Assembly: GCA_900550105.1 (NCBI GenBank)
Contig: URQW01000006.1
Location: forward strand, 1 to 64,000
DNA: 64,000 nucleotides
From: an uncultured Pelosinus sp.
GTDB taxonomy: Bacteria; Bacillota; Negativicutes; UMGS1260
Direction: 5' to 3'
Below the pieces are notes generated by a model that had not been told where the DNA came from, did not search any database, and saw only the letters and a program-made list of their open reading frames with translations. The stretch's first letter is position 1. Each line of letters opens with the position of its first letter. The position numbers were made by a program, and so were the translations under genes. Positions 15,161-23,021 of this stretch are shown piece after piece.

Positions 15161-16687
15161 ATGGAAGAGGCGAGGGGGCTTGTAAGAAGGATGGCTGCTT
15201 ATTGTCGAGTCTCTACGGAGAAAGAAGATCAATTAATGAGCCTACAGATGCAGCGGGATTTTTTTACGGAATATGCCCAAAAAGAAGGAATGAAGCTCGT
15301 AGAAGTGTATGCTGATGAAGGCATAAGCGGCACGAAGTTGAAAAATAGAAAAGACTTCAGGCGGCTGATGTATGATGCGCAGCAGCAGAAATTTGACTGT
15401 GTTTACGTCAAAGATGTATCAAGAATGGCCCGCAATGTGGTAGATTTCCTTCAGAGTATACGAAAATTGAAAGCGTTAAATATTGACTGCCGCTTTGTAA
15501 CTGCCAATATGTCCAGTAATGACGGCGAGCTCACTCTAACCATTTTGGCAGCCGTAGCACAGGAGGAATCAGCCAATCTGTCTAAGCGCGTTAAATTTGG
15601 GAAAAAACGTAATGCTGCACGAGGCCGCGTGCCGAATTTAGTTTATGGTTATGACAAGACCTGTGGCCAGTATTTTGATTTGACCATCAATACCTATGAA
15701 GCCCAAGTGGTCAAACGAATTTTCCATTATTATGTCTATGAGCGGCAAGGAACCTATAAAATTGCGCAACGGTTAAATCAAGAAGGGGTCCTAACAAAGC
15801 GGCAGTGCCGCTGGTCACAACAGGCCATATCCACTATATTGACGAACCCGTTGTATATTGGCAAGGTCATTAATGGCAAAGAATCTATTAAAGATTTCTT
15901 GACTGGGAAAAGGATTAAAAATGAAGTGGACAAGCAATATATCGTTGACAAGCCAGCCTTGGCTATTATTGAGCAAGATATGTTCGATAAGGCGCAAGCT
16001 TTGCTGGCTGAACGCACAGCGATGTTTCGACTGACGAAAACTCGTCAATCCAATAAATACTGCTTCAGTACCCTAATTCATTGCAGCGATTGTGGCTATA
16101 GTTTTAGACGAATTTATCGAAAATGGCTTAAGGAGTATGTCCGTTGGGGTTGTGGTGGTCGTAATGTGAACGGCAAGGAGTTTTGTCATAATCATACGAC
16201 GATTGATGAGCGGGAACTGTTAGCGGCAATCAAGAACTATTTGAGTAGGCTCATCTCATCGCCAGATAAACTGCTTAAACAGACGTTGGCTGAATTTAAT
16301 AAGAAATATAAGCCGAGCACACAGGACGTTTCTCACGATTTTATTATGAGTGAACTGACAAGACTTAAAAAAGCAAAAGCGAAACAACGCCAAATGTTTG
16401 AAGTAGACGCCATAAGTCTGGAAGAGCTAAAAGGACGAACTGCTGAATTAAATACTGCGATTGCTGTCTATGAAGAGAAACTGACATCAATGAAAGATAA
16501 TACAGCTGGATTGAGTTCGGTGGAGATTAAGATAAAAAATTATTGCAGCAGTATACAAAGTCTCTTGGCAGCTGATTTGTTTGATAATGCTATGTTAAAG
16601 AACCTTATTGATAAAATAGTTGTAACAGTAGAAGGAGAAATACAAGTTTTCTTAAAATTGTTTTCTGAGTTGCAAATCAGCCAATGA
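15161..16687 (+). CDS. Large serine recombinase, likely excisionase of the spoIIID element
   Basis: This is a site-specific recombinase of the SpoIVCA/phage-integrase type. The 508-residue protein has an N-terminal resolvase domain with the nucleophile Ser18 in AAYCRVSTE and conserved arginines in KDVSRMARN. A recombinase domain follows at about 170-285 (GTYKIAQRLNQEGV...ILTNPLYIGKV). The zinc ribbon has Cys308, Cys311, Cys331 and Cys342, and a C-terminal coiled-coil region follows. No internal stop or frameshift is seen. It ends 80 bp before the right junction in spoIIID, the usual place for such a gene. Because SpoIIID cannot be made before excision, its expression should not depend on SpoIIID. 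Confidence 0.95.
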   Translation: MEEARGLVRRMAAYCRVSTEKEDQLMSLQMQRDFFTEYAQKEGMKLVEVYADEGISGTKLKNRKDFRRLMYDAQQQKFDCVYVKDVSRMARNVVDFLQSIRKLKALNIDCRFVTANMSSNDGELTLTILAAVAQEESANLSKRVKFGKKRNAARGRVPNLVYGYDKTCGQYFDLTINTYEAQVVKRIFHYYVYERQGTYKIAQRLNQEGVLTKRQCRWSQQAISTILTNPLYIGKVINGKESIKDFLTGKRIKNEVDKQYIVDKPALAIIEQDMFDKAQALLAERTAMFRLTKTRQSNKYCFSTLIHCSDCGYSFRRIYRKWLKEYVRWGCGGRNVNGKEFCHNHTTIDERELLAAIKNYLSRLISSPDKLLKQTLAEFNKKYKPSTQDVSHDFIMSELTRLKKAKAKQRQMFEVDAISLEELKGRTAELNTAIAVYEEKLTSMKDNTAGLSSVEIKIKNYCSSIQSLLAADLFDNAMLKNLIDKIVVTVEGEIQVFLKLFSELQISQ

Positions 16688-16705
16688 GCTGAAAGATCGT
16701 AAACT

Positions 16706-16750
16706 ACTGCGGATTGCCGAGAGGAAAAGGCAGTCCGTATTCTTTTTTTT
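16706..16750 (+). terminator. Terminator after the recombinase, at the right end of the element
   Basis: GCGGATTGCC (16709-16718) pairs with GGCAGTCCGT (16729-16738) allowing one mismatch and a G-U pair, followed by a run of T. It would stop recombinase transcripts just before the right junction. Confidence 0.75.
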
Positions 16751-16755
16751 GTTTT

Positions 16756-16785
16756 GGTAATTCTTTCCACAAGGATATGATTGAA
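16756..16785 (+). repeat. attR: right junction of the spoIIID intervening element
   Basis: The element side is GGTAATTCTTTC (16756-16767), the core is CA (16768-16769), and the spoIIID coding sequence resumes as C AAG GAT ATG ATT. The element-side arm is the inverted partner of GAAAGATAACC at the left end. Confidence 0.8.
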
Positions 16786-16926
16786 CGGTTGCCGCTGTTG
16801 AATAAACCATTGGCAGTTAAAGTGCGGACGGTATTAGAACTGAATAAAGCGGAAAGGCATATTCGTGGCGGCGAAGCGACGCGAAAAAAATATCAATCTA
16901 CGAAAGAAATCTGCGAAAAGTCCTAG
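16770..16926 (+). CDS. spoIIID: spoIIID, C-terminal part, separated from its start by the element
   Basis: This fragment encodes HKDMIERLPLLN followed by LNKAERHIRGGEATRKKYQ, the conserved second half of SpoIIID including the basic C-terminal DNA-contacting region. It has no start codon or ribosome-binding site of its own. The frame is open upstream to 16714 only through element sequence unrelated to the family. Joined at the CA core to codons 1-37, it restores an unbroken 89-residue protein with STIHKDMIERLP across the join. It lies directly upstream of mbl, as the intact gene does in B. subtilis. Confidence 0.92.
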
Positions 16927-17047
16927 GAAAAGGGGCCTTAAAATAAAGGTATTTCGCAAAAGTTGTAGAAATAAAGTAACACTTATGTATCTATAGCGCG
17001 AATCGCCGTACGGTACAAGCAGTGAAGAAGACGAGAGGGGTAAAAGC

Positions 17048-18076
17048 ATGTTTGGAATGTCAATGGATGTTGGCGTTGATTTAGGGACTGCCAATGTTTT
17101 GGTTTACATAAAGGGAAAAGGAATCGTATTACGAGAGCCTTCCGTTGTGGCAATTGATCGGGATACGAATAAGGTTTTGGCAATTGGCGAGGAAGCTCGC
17201 CGAATGTTAGGCAGAACGCCAGGCAATATTATTGCGATTCGTCCGCTTAGAGAAGGCGTCATCGCTGATTATGATACGACGGAAAGCATGCTTCGCCATT
17301 TTATCCAAAAAGTAGCAGGCAAAAGCAGCTTTTTTAAACCTCGTATTATGATTTGTATTCCTTCTGGCGTAACGACGGTAGAAAAACGGGCTGTACTCGA
17401 AGCTTCGATGCAGGCTGGCGCTCGTAAAACTTTTTTAATTGAAGAGCCGCTAGCTGCTGCCATGGGAGCTGGTCTTGATATTGCCGAGCCTTGCGGTTCC
17501 ATGGTTGTTGATATTGGCGGCGGTACGACCGATGTTGCAGTACTAAGCTTGGGCGGTATTGTTGTTAGTGAATCGCTTCGCATTGGCGGCGATAAATTTG
17601 ATGAAGCTTTAGTGCGGTATGTGAAAAAAGAATATAATATTATGATTGGCGAACGGACTGCTGAAGAGATCAAAGTCAATATTGGCACGGCCTTTCCGAC
17701 CGGACGCGATGAAACGATGGAAATTCGTGGACGCGATCTGGTCTCTGGTCTGCCGAAAACGATGCGGATTTCTTCGGCGGAAACGCGCGAAGCTCTTTCC
17801 GAATCGGTATCACTCATTGTTCATTGTGTCAAATCTGTGTTAGAAGTGACTCCGCCAGAACTCGCGGCTGATATTATGGACCGCGGCATTGTTATGACAG
17901 GCGGCGGTTCTTTACTCTTTGGGTTGGACAAGCTGATTAACCAGGAAACAGGAATTCCTACTTACTTAGCAGAAGACCCTCTCTCTTGTGTTGCGCTAGG
18001 TACTGGTAAAGCCTTAGATTCATTGGAAACTATTCAAGATAGTTTAACAACGCTGAAAAAAGGCGGTATCGCTTAA
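17048..18076 (+). CDS. mbl: MreB-family actin-like protein (Mbl)
   Basis: This is a bacterial actin that organises lateral cell-wall synthesis. The 342-residue protein has the actin phosphate-binding loop DVGVDLGTANVLVYIKGKG, the EEPLAAAMGAGLDI segment, the second phosphate loop VVDIGGGTTDVAVLSLGG and the adenosine motif GIVMTGGGSLLFGLD. The position after spoIIID and before flagellar rod genes matches mbl of B. subtilis, which is why I use that name rather than mreB. ATG follows GAGAGGGG. Confidence 0.93.
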   Translation: MFGMSMDVGVDLGTANVLVYIKGKGIVLREPSVVAIDRDTNKVLAIGEEARRMLGRTPGNIIAIRPLREGVIADYDTTESMLRHFIQKVAGKSSFFKPRIMICIPSGVTTVEKRAVLEASMQAGARKTFLIEEPLAAAMGAGLDIAEPCGSMVVDIGGGTTDVAVLSLGGIVVSESLRIGGDKFDEALVRYVKKEYNIMIGERTAEEIKVNIGTAFPTGRDETMEIRGRDLVSGLPKTMRISSAETREALSESVSLIVHCVKSVLEVTPPELAADIMDRGIVMTGGGSLLFGLDKLINQETGIPTYLAEDPLSCVALGTGKALDSLETIQDSLTTLKKGGIA

Positions 18077-18078
18077 AG

Positions 18079-18109
18079 AAAGCTATCAAAAGCTATCAAA
18101 AGCTATCAG
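18079..18109 (+). repeat. Short tandem repeat, period 10, after mbl
   Basis: AGCTATCAAA occurs three times in a row (last copy slightly altered) just after the mbl stop codon. Its function is unknown. Confidence 0.7.
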
Positions 18110-18117
18110 AAAAAATC

Positions 18118-18149
18118 CCTGACTGCGTGCATTTTGCGGCGCAGTCAGG
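18118..18149. terminator. Perfect hairpin between mbl and the flagellar genes
   Basis: CCTGACTGCG (18118-18127) pairs perfectly with CGCAGTCAGG (18140-18149). On the + strand no T run follows; on the - strand GGATTTTTT follows the stem. It may be a bidirectional or weak terminator, or an mRNA-processing hairpin. Confidence 0.5.
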
Positions 18150-18173
18150 CAGAGAAAAAAGGAGTTGGGATTT

Positions 18174-18926
18174 TTGCTACGAGGCATTTATACAGCGGCG
18201 GCAGGCATGGTTTCCGAAGGTTTGCGCAATGATGCGATAGCCAATAATCTCGCGAATGTGAATACGACAGGGTATAAGCGGGATGTTACTGTAACGAAAG
18301 ATTTTGCTACATTCCTAATAGAACGAACTGGCAAAGACGGTTCGGGCGCTGCGCCAATCGGTGGTATGGGCTATGGTGATGTAGTCAATGAAATCGCTAC
18401 GATTTATACGAATGGCCAATTACAGCCAACTGGAAATCCTCTAGACCTGGCAGTGCAAGGCAGTGGCTACTTTGCGGTACAAACACCAAACGGCGTACGT
18501 TATACTCGTGATGGCGCTTTCTTTCGCAGTGGTCGCGGTCAACTGGTAACTGCTGATGGCTATCAGGTGCTTGGTACCAACAATCGTCCGATTACTCTGC
18601 CTGATGGGACAGCATCAATTAGTTCTGATGGTCGCGTTACCGTGGCAGGTCAGCCGACCGGTCAATTGCAACTTGTAGAATTTGGTAATGATAGAAGTGT
18701 ATTGCGGAAAGAAGGCAGCAATTTATTTTCTACGACAAATGAAGCCCAACCAAGACGAGCTACAGGGACGGTGCAGCAAGGATCTTTAGAACGGTCTAAC
18801 GTCAATGTTATTTCAGAAATGGTAAATATGATTTCTGGGTATCGTTCTTATGAGATGAGCGGCAAAATGGTACAATCCCAGGACAGTTTGCTTGACAAAG
18901 CAGTGAATGAAGTAGGCCGTGTATAA
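18174..18926 (+). CDS. flgF: Flagellar hook-basal body rod protein, FlgF type
   Basis: This is a proximal/distal rod component of the flagellum. The 250-residue protein starts MLRGIYTAAAGM and has the rod-family motif NLANVNTTGYKRD. The centre has DGAFFRSGRGQLVTADGYQVLG, and the C-terminal helix has NVISEMVNMISGYRSYEMSGKMVQ. I chose TTG 18174, 9 bp after AAAGGAG, over TTG 18165, which touches the Shine-Dalgarno. Comparison with the next gene (clearly FlgG) and the B. subtilis flhO-flhP pair suggests FlgF/FlhO. Confidence 0.87.
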   Translation: MLRGIYTAAAGMVSEGLRNDAIANNLANVNTTGYKRDVTVTKDFATFLIERTGKDGSGAAPIGGMGYGDVVNEIATIYTNGQLQPTGNPLDLAVQGSGYFAVQTPNGVRYTRDGAFFRSGRGQLVTADGYQVLGTNNRPITLPDGTASISSDGRVTVAGQPTGQLQLVEFGNDRSVLRKEGSNLFSTTNEAQPRRATGTVQQGSLERSNVNVISEMVNMISGYRSYEMSGKMVQSQDSLLDKAVNEVGRV

Positions 18927-19023
18927 AGGGAAAGATCATAAGCGGCCGGACCGCTTTGCGGAAGCTGCTTCCTGCTGAACGAATGAGGCAGGTCTATATA
19001 AACGACGAGGGGGATAATTCATT

Positions 19024-19812
19024 ATGATGAGAGCTTTATGGACAGCCGGAACAGGCATGACGGCGCAGCAAGCCAATATTGATGTGATTTCAAATAACCT
19101 TGCCAACGTAAATACGACCGGTTTTAAAAAAAGCCGGACTGATTTTCAGGATCTTATGTACCAGACGTTAAGAGAGCCTGGGGTTGCTACAGGACCTGAC
19201 ACGACTGTACCGTCGGGAATTCAGATGGGCAGTGGCGTAAAACAAGTGGCGACGCAGAAAATTTATTTAGAAGGTTCGGCGCTCCAGACTGGTAACCAGT
19301 ATGATATGATGATTGAAGGCGATGGCTTTTTCCAGATCGATATGCCTGATGGTACTACTGCCTATACCCGTGACGGTAGTTTTAAATTGGATTCACAGGG
19401 AAGAATTGTTACGTCTGACGGCTATCCCTTGCAAAATGTCAGCGCAGTGCCTTCAACGGCGACGAGCGTTAGCGTTTCCTCAGACGGAAGAGTATCGGCT
19501 ACGGTTCCTGGCCAAACGGCGGCGCAGGATTTGGGGCAGTTGCAACTGGCGCGATTTATCAATCCAGCCGGTTTAAGTGCGATTGGCCGTAATTTACTTG
19601 TCGAAACATCTGCTTCTGGTCAAGCTGTCGGTTCTAATCCAGGTGTTGATGGGGCAGGTACGATTCAACAGAAGTTTTTGGAAACTTCCAATGTGCAGGT
19701 TGTCGAAGAAATGGTCAATATGATTACAGCACAGCGGGCTTATGAAATTAATTCCAAAGCGATTCAGACGTCAGATTCCATGTTGGAACAAGCGGCTAAT
19801 TTAAAACGTTAA
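19024..19812 (+). CDS. flgG: Flagellar distal rod protein FlgG
   Basis: FlgG forms the distal rod that passes through the P- and L-rings. The 262-residue protein has MRALWTAGTGM, NNLANVNTTGFKKSRTDFQDLMYQT, the DGSFKLDSQGRIVTSDGYPLQ segment and VVEEMVNMITAQRAYEINSKAIQ, all at the expected places. The length is typical (about 260). The second ATG at 19027 is an equally possible start. Confidence 0.95.
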   Translation: MMRALWTAGTGMTAQQANIDVISNNLANVNTTGFKKSRTDFQDLMYQTLREPGVATGPDTTVPSGIQMGSGVKQVATQKIYLEGSALQTGNQYDMMIEGDGFFQIDMPDGTTAYTRDGSFKLDSQGRIVTSDGYPLQNVSAVPSTATSVSVSSDGRVSATVPGQTAAQDLGQLQLARFINPAGLSAIGRNLLVETSASGQAVGSNPGVDGAGTIQQKFLETSNVQVVEEMVNMITAQRAYEINSKAIQTSDSMLEQAANLKR

Positions 19813-19813
19813 G

Positions 19814-20782
19814 ATGAAAATCTATAAAGCCCTTCTTGTCTGGATTGTTCTTGTTTTGTACTCGCTGTGTTTTTCAGCTGTGCTTTGGGCTGCACCAGTT
19901 ACGATTGTGATGGCGCCGGAGATCACGGTGTCAGGCGGTGTGTTGTACTTAGGCGATATTGCCACAATTACTGGTGACAGCGAGCGTGCTGCGACTTTAA
20001 GCCGCTGTAAAATTGGTACGGCGGCGCAGCCTGGATTTGCGACGATTTTAACGCCGGAATTACTTAGGATGCGTTTAGCGGGAGCCTGGGCAGATTTAAG
20101 CGATATTGATTGGCAAGTGCCTGATAGTGTAAGAATTACTACGTCGGCGCAAACTATTCCCGAAGCTGTTTTGCTGGAACAGGCGCAGCAAGCGGTTAAA
20201 AGCAAAACGGTAGGTCTCGATTGCGAAATAAAGCCTTTGGGAGGCGCCGATCTTTTAGCGCCAATAGGGCAAGTTTCCTATGACGTTCGATTTCCTTCGG
20301 GCATTCATTTTATCGGACCTGTTACAGCGCTTGTAGCTGTTTCTGTAGATCATAAGCCCTATCGTCAAGTCACAGTGAAACTAGATGTAAATCTTTTTAA
20401 AAATGTTGTTACGACGGTGCGGCCATTGCAAAATGGTGATATGATTTCTGCTAGCGATATTCAGTTAGAACGTCGCGAAATCGGCCATTCTAGCGGCTTT
20501 TTTTCAGAGCTTAGTCAGGCTGAAGGGATGGTGCTGAAGCGGCCAGTAGCGGCAGGGACGATGTTACAAAGTTCTTTTATGGCGATGCCGCAGGTTATAA
20601 AACGCGGCAGTCTCTTGTCGCTTGTTGCTAGAATCGGTTCGATTGAAGTGGCGACGACAGGCCAAGCCATGGAGAACGGCAGTATAAATCAAATCATTAA
20701 AGTGCAAAATTTAAAATCAAAAAAAGTTGTTTCGGCAAAAGTAATTGATGCCAACACGGCAGAGGTCTTTACAAGACCTTAG
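19814..20782 (+). CDS. flgA: Flagellar P-ring assembly chaperone FlgA
   Basis: FlgA is a periplasmic chaperone needed for FlgI P-ring formation. The 322-residue protein has a signal peptide ending near SAVLWAAP. Its C-terminal SAF-like domain has RPLQNGDMISASDIQLERREI, LKRPVAAGTML and IKVQNLKSKKVVSAKVID. It starts one base after the flgG stop codon. Its presence indicates a flagellum that crosses an outer membrane. Confidence 0.92.
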   Translation: MKIYKALLVWIVLVLYSLCFSAVLWAAPVTIVMAPEITVSGGVLYLGDIATITGDSERAATLSRCKIGTAAQPGFATILTPELLRMRLAGAWADLSDIDWQVPDSVRITTSAQTIPEAVLLEQAQQAVKSKTVGLDCEIKPLGGADLLAPIGQVSYDVRFPSGIHFIGPVTALVAVSVDHKPYRQVTVKLDVNLFKNVVTTVRPLQNGDMISASDIQLERREIGHSSGFFSELSQAEGMVLKRPVAAGTMLQSSFMAMPQVIKRGSLLSLVARIGSIEVATTGQAMENGSINQIIKVQNLKSKKVVSAKVIDANTAEVFTRP

Positions 20783-20808
20783 GCCAACATCGGAAAGGAG
20801 AATCTGCC

Positions 20809-21399
20809 ATGCAGTTTTGGCGTTATAAACATCGTGTGCTCCTTTTGACAATTTTATGGCTCTTTACCGCTTCGCCGCTAGTCTTTGCTGATTCGTTGTG
20901 GAATGACTCGGCGCAAAGTATGTTTAGCGATCGTCGGGCTCATTCGATTGGTGACACCCTTACGATTGTAATTAGTGAAAACTCTAGCGCCGTCAGAAGT
21001 GGCAATGCTTCTAACTCAAAGTCCGGCAGTAATACGCTCAATGCGGGGACAGGTATTTTCCACTTTTTAGCGAGTGCGACAGCGAGCGGCTCGGATTCTT
21101 TTTCGGCAAAAGGCGCTTTAACGAATACAAATACGGTGACTGGCCGTGTTACCGTCCAGGTTGTCGGCGTGAAACCAAATGGTTATCTAATGATTTCCGG
21201 CACGCAGACAATCAATCAAAATGATGAAGTGCAGAAAATTACGGTCACAGGCACGGTAAGGCCTGACGATATTGCTTATGACAATACCATTTTATCTTCG
21301 AATGTAGCGGAAGCGAAATTGAAGATTGAAGGCAATGGTCCTTTGGCGGGGAAACAGCGTCAAGGTATTTTGACACAAGTTTTTAATCTCCTATTCTAA
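20809..21399 (+). CDS. flgH: Flagellar L-ring protein FlgH (no lipobox)
   Basis: FlgH forms the outer-membrane L-ring bushing. The 196-residue protein has SMFSDRRAHSIGDTLTIVISENSSA near its N-terminus, NPNG-type VKPNGYLMISGTQTI, VRPDDIAYDNTILSSNVAEAKL and the terminal GKQRQGILTQVFNLLF, all family hallmarks. Unlike enterobacterial FlgH it has an ordinary signal peptide (ending LVFA-DSLW). It contains no cysteine at all, so it cannot be a lipoprotein. Confidence 0.93.
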   Translation: MQFWRYKHRVLLLTILWLFTASPLVFADSLWNDSAQSMFSDRRAHSIGDTLTIVISENSSAVRSGNASNSKSGSNTLNAGTGIFHFLASATASGSDSFSAKGALTNTNTVTGRVTVQVVGVKPNGYLMISGTQTINQNDEVQKITVTGTVRPDDIAYDNTILSSNVAEAKLKIEGNGPLAGKQRQGILTQVFNLLF

Positions 21400-21428
21400 T
21401 TGTTTCGTAGAAAGCTGTGGAGGGTTTT

Positions 21429-22532
21429 ATGCAAAAACGAATTGCAATTCTAGTTCTGCTGCTCTTTTGTCTCGGAATCACTCCGGCCCTTGCCTATCAG
21501 TCGACACGGATTAAAGATGTGGCGAAAGTGCAAGGGGTACGCAGCAATCAACTAGTTGGATATGGTCTCGTAACCGGTTTAAATGGAACCGGCGATAGTA
21601 CGAAAATCGTGGAAACGCTGCAATCCATATCGAATATGCTAAAGGGCTTTGGCGTAGTGATGAGTCCCTCGCAACTGCAGGCCAAGAATGTGGCTGCTGT
21701 TATGGTTACAGCAGAACTTCCAGCCTTTGCGAAACCAGGCGACACGCTTGATGTGAATGTATCGTCTCTGGGAGATGCCAAAAGCTTACAGGGCGGAGTT
21801 CTCTTGCAGGCGCCCTTGAAAGCAGCTAACGGCTCTGTTTATGCAGTGGCGCAAGGACCTCTGTCCGTGGGCGGCTATACTGCCGGTGGCGGTGGCGCCA
21901 GTGCTACGAAAAACTTTCCAACTACAGGCCGGGTGCCTGCTGGCGGGATTGTGGAAAAAGATGTACCAGTACAATTTGCCAAAGACGGTGAGATTCGTTT
22001 ATCCTTAGGACAGCCCGATTTCACAACAGCTTCGCGTATTGCTGAAGCGATTGACAGCCGGTTTGGTTCTATTTCTTCGGCGAAAGATCCTGGAACCATT
22101 GCTGTGAACATTCCTAGTGAATTTAGCGAAAATGTCGTTGGCTTTGTTTCTGCCTTGGAGGAACTGCCAGTTTATCCTGATGCCATTGCTAAAATTGTTA
22201 TTAATGAGCGGACTGGAACGATTGTTTTAGGGACGAATGTAACGATTGATGAAGTGGCTGTGGCGCAAGGTGGTTTGACGGTGAAAATTGGTAAGACAAC
22301 AGATGTTTCACAACCAGCGCCTTTTTCGAACGGTTCTACTGTTGTAACAAACAACACGACAGTAGATGTACAAGAAAAGCCTGGACATTTAGTCGTATTA
22401 CCGCCTTCCTCCAGTGTGGGCGATGTGGTAAATGCACTCAATGCTGTAGGGGCGACACCGCTTGATATCATATCAATTATTCAGGCAATTAAAGCTTCTG
22501 GTGCGCTTCATGCTGAGCTGCAAATTATTTAA
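21429..22532 (+). CDS. flgI: Flagellar P-ring protein FlgI
   Basis: FlgI forms the periplasmic P-ring around the rod. The 367-residue protein has a signal peptide (ends TPALAYQ), then RIKDVAKVQGVRSNQLVGYGLVTGLNGTGD. It ends with the typical VVNALNAVGATPLDIISIIQAIKASGALHAEL. ATG 21429 was chosen because GGAGG lies 6 bp upstream; an in-frame GTG lies at 21417. Confidence 0.95.
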   Translation: MQKRIAILVLLLFCLGITPALAYQSTRIKDVAKVQGVRSNQLVGYGLVTGLNGTGDSTKIVETLQSISNMLKGFGVVMSPSQLQAKNVAAVMVTAELPAFAKPGDTLDVNVSSLGDAKSLQGGVLLQAPLKAANGSVYAVAQGPLSVGGYTAGGGGASATKNFPTTGRVPAGGIVEKDVPVQFAKDGEIRLSLGQPDFTTASRIAEAIDSRFGSISSAKDPGTIAVNIPSEFSENVVGFVSALEELPVYPDAIAKIVINERTGTIVLGTNVTIDEVAVAQGGLTVKIGKTTDVSQPAPFSNGSTVVTNNTTVDVQEKPGHLVVLPPSSSVGDVVNALNAVGATPLDIISIIQAIKASGALHAELQII

Positions 22533-22556
22533 ACTTTGAGCAGGAGGCATTCGCTT

Positions 22557-22946
22557 ATGAATGTAGATGCGACAATCACGAATTTGCCTGCTTCTGGTCC
22601 TGCCACGACTGCGACTTTGCCAAAGTCGGATGGCAGCGAGTTTCGCAGTCAATTTGACCAAGCTATGCAAAAGGGCGCGACGGTAGGACAGGAAGATAAA
22701 AAACTGAAAAAGGTTTGTCAGGACATGGAATCGGTGTTTATTAACATGATGCTAAGCACTATGCGTTCTACTGTGCCCAAAGATTCGCTTTTGGGCGACA
22801 GTAACGAAGATGATATTTTAAAATCCATGCTTGACAGCGAAATGGCTAAAAATCTTTCTCAGGCTGGTGGCATTGGTTTGTCTGATGTGATCTACAAGCA
22901 GCTAGCGCCGCTTAATGCGAAGGCTGCTTATAAAGCAAAGGAATAA
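22557..22946 (+). CDS. flgJ: Rod-binding protein FlgJ, N-terminal domain only
   Basis: FlgJ caps rod assembly. This 129-residue protein matches only the rod-binding domain (CQDMESVFINMMLSTMRSTVPKD, then LDSEMAKNLSQAGGIGLSDVIYKQL). It lacks the C-terminal peptidoglycan hydrolase domain of enterobacterial FlgJ, so a separate enzyme must open the wall for the rod. ATG 22557 follows AGGAGG; the TTG at 22536 is too far upstream. Confidence 0.9.
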   Translation: MNVDATITNLPASGPATTATLPKSDGSEFRSQFDQAMQKGATVGQEDKKLKKVCQDMESVFINMMLSTMRSTVPKDSLLGDSNEDDILKSMLDSEMAKNLSQAGGIGLSDVIYKQLAPLNAKAAYKAKE

Positions 22947-22963
22947 TCCCCTAGGATACAGGA

Positions 22964-22988
22964 CCTGACACGAAAGTGTCAGGTTTTG
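22964..22988 (+). terminator. Terminator of the flagellar rod/ring operon
   Basis: CCTGACAC-GAAA-GTGTCAGG, an 8-bp perfect stem with a GNRA-type loop, is followed by TTTTGCC. Confidence 0.8.
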
Positions 22989-23021
22989 CCTTCTGCAAAA
23001 CCAAGATAAAGAAGGAGAATT

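Larger units (their letters stand above)
9343..16767 (+). mobile_element. 7,425-bp skin-like intervening element inserted in spoIIID
   Basis: The element separates codon 37 of spoIIID from the rest of the gene. It holds a chemoreceptor, an old-yellow-enzyme reductase, a TetR regulator, an aldehyde dehydrogenase, a 51-aa ORF and, next to the right junction, an apparently intact large serine recombinase. Removing exactly 7,425 bp rejoins the gene in frame as an 89-residue SpoIIID. The joined element ends give GGTAATTCTTTC - CA - GAAAGATAACC, an inverted repeat centred on the core, as expected of attP. It resembles the sigK skin element in logic. Excision during sporulation is inferred; an inactive insertion cannot be excluded from sequence alone. 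Confidence 0.9.

Noticed and set aside
16714..16926. Independent 70-aa gene starting at ATG 16714
   Set aside because: Its first 18 codons run through the terminator T run and the element end, with no ribosome-binding site; only the part from 16770 resembles a protein family.
17269..17817. 182-aa ORF on the minus strand
   Set aside because: It is antisense to mbl, whose actin motifs are clear on the + strand.
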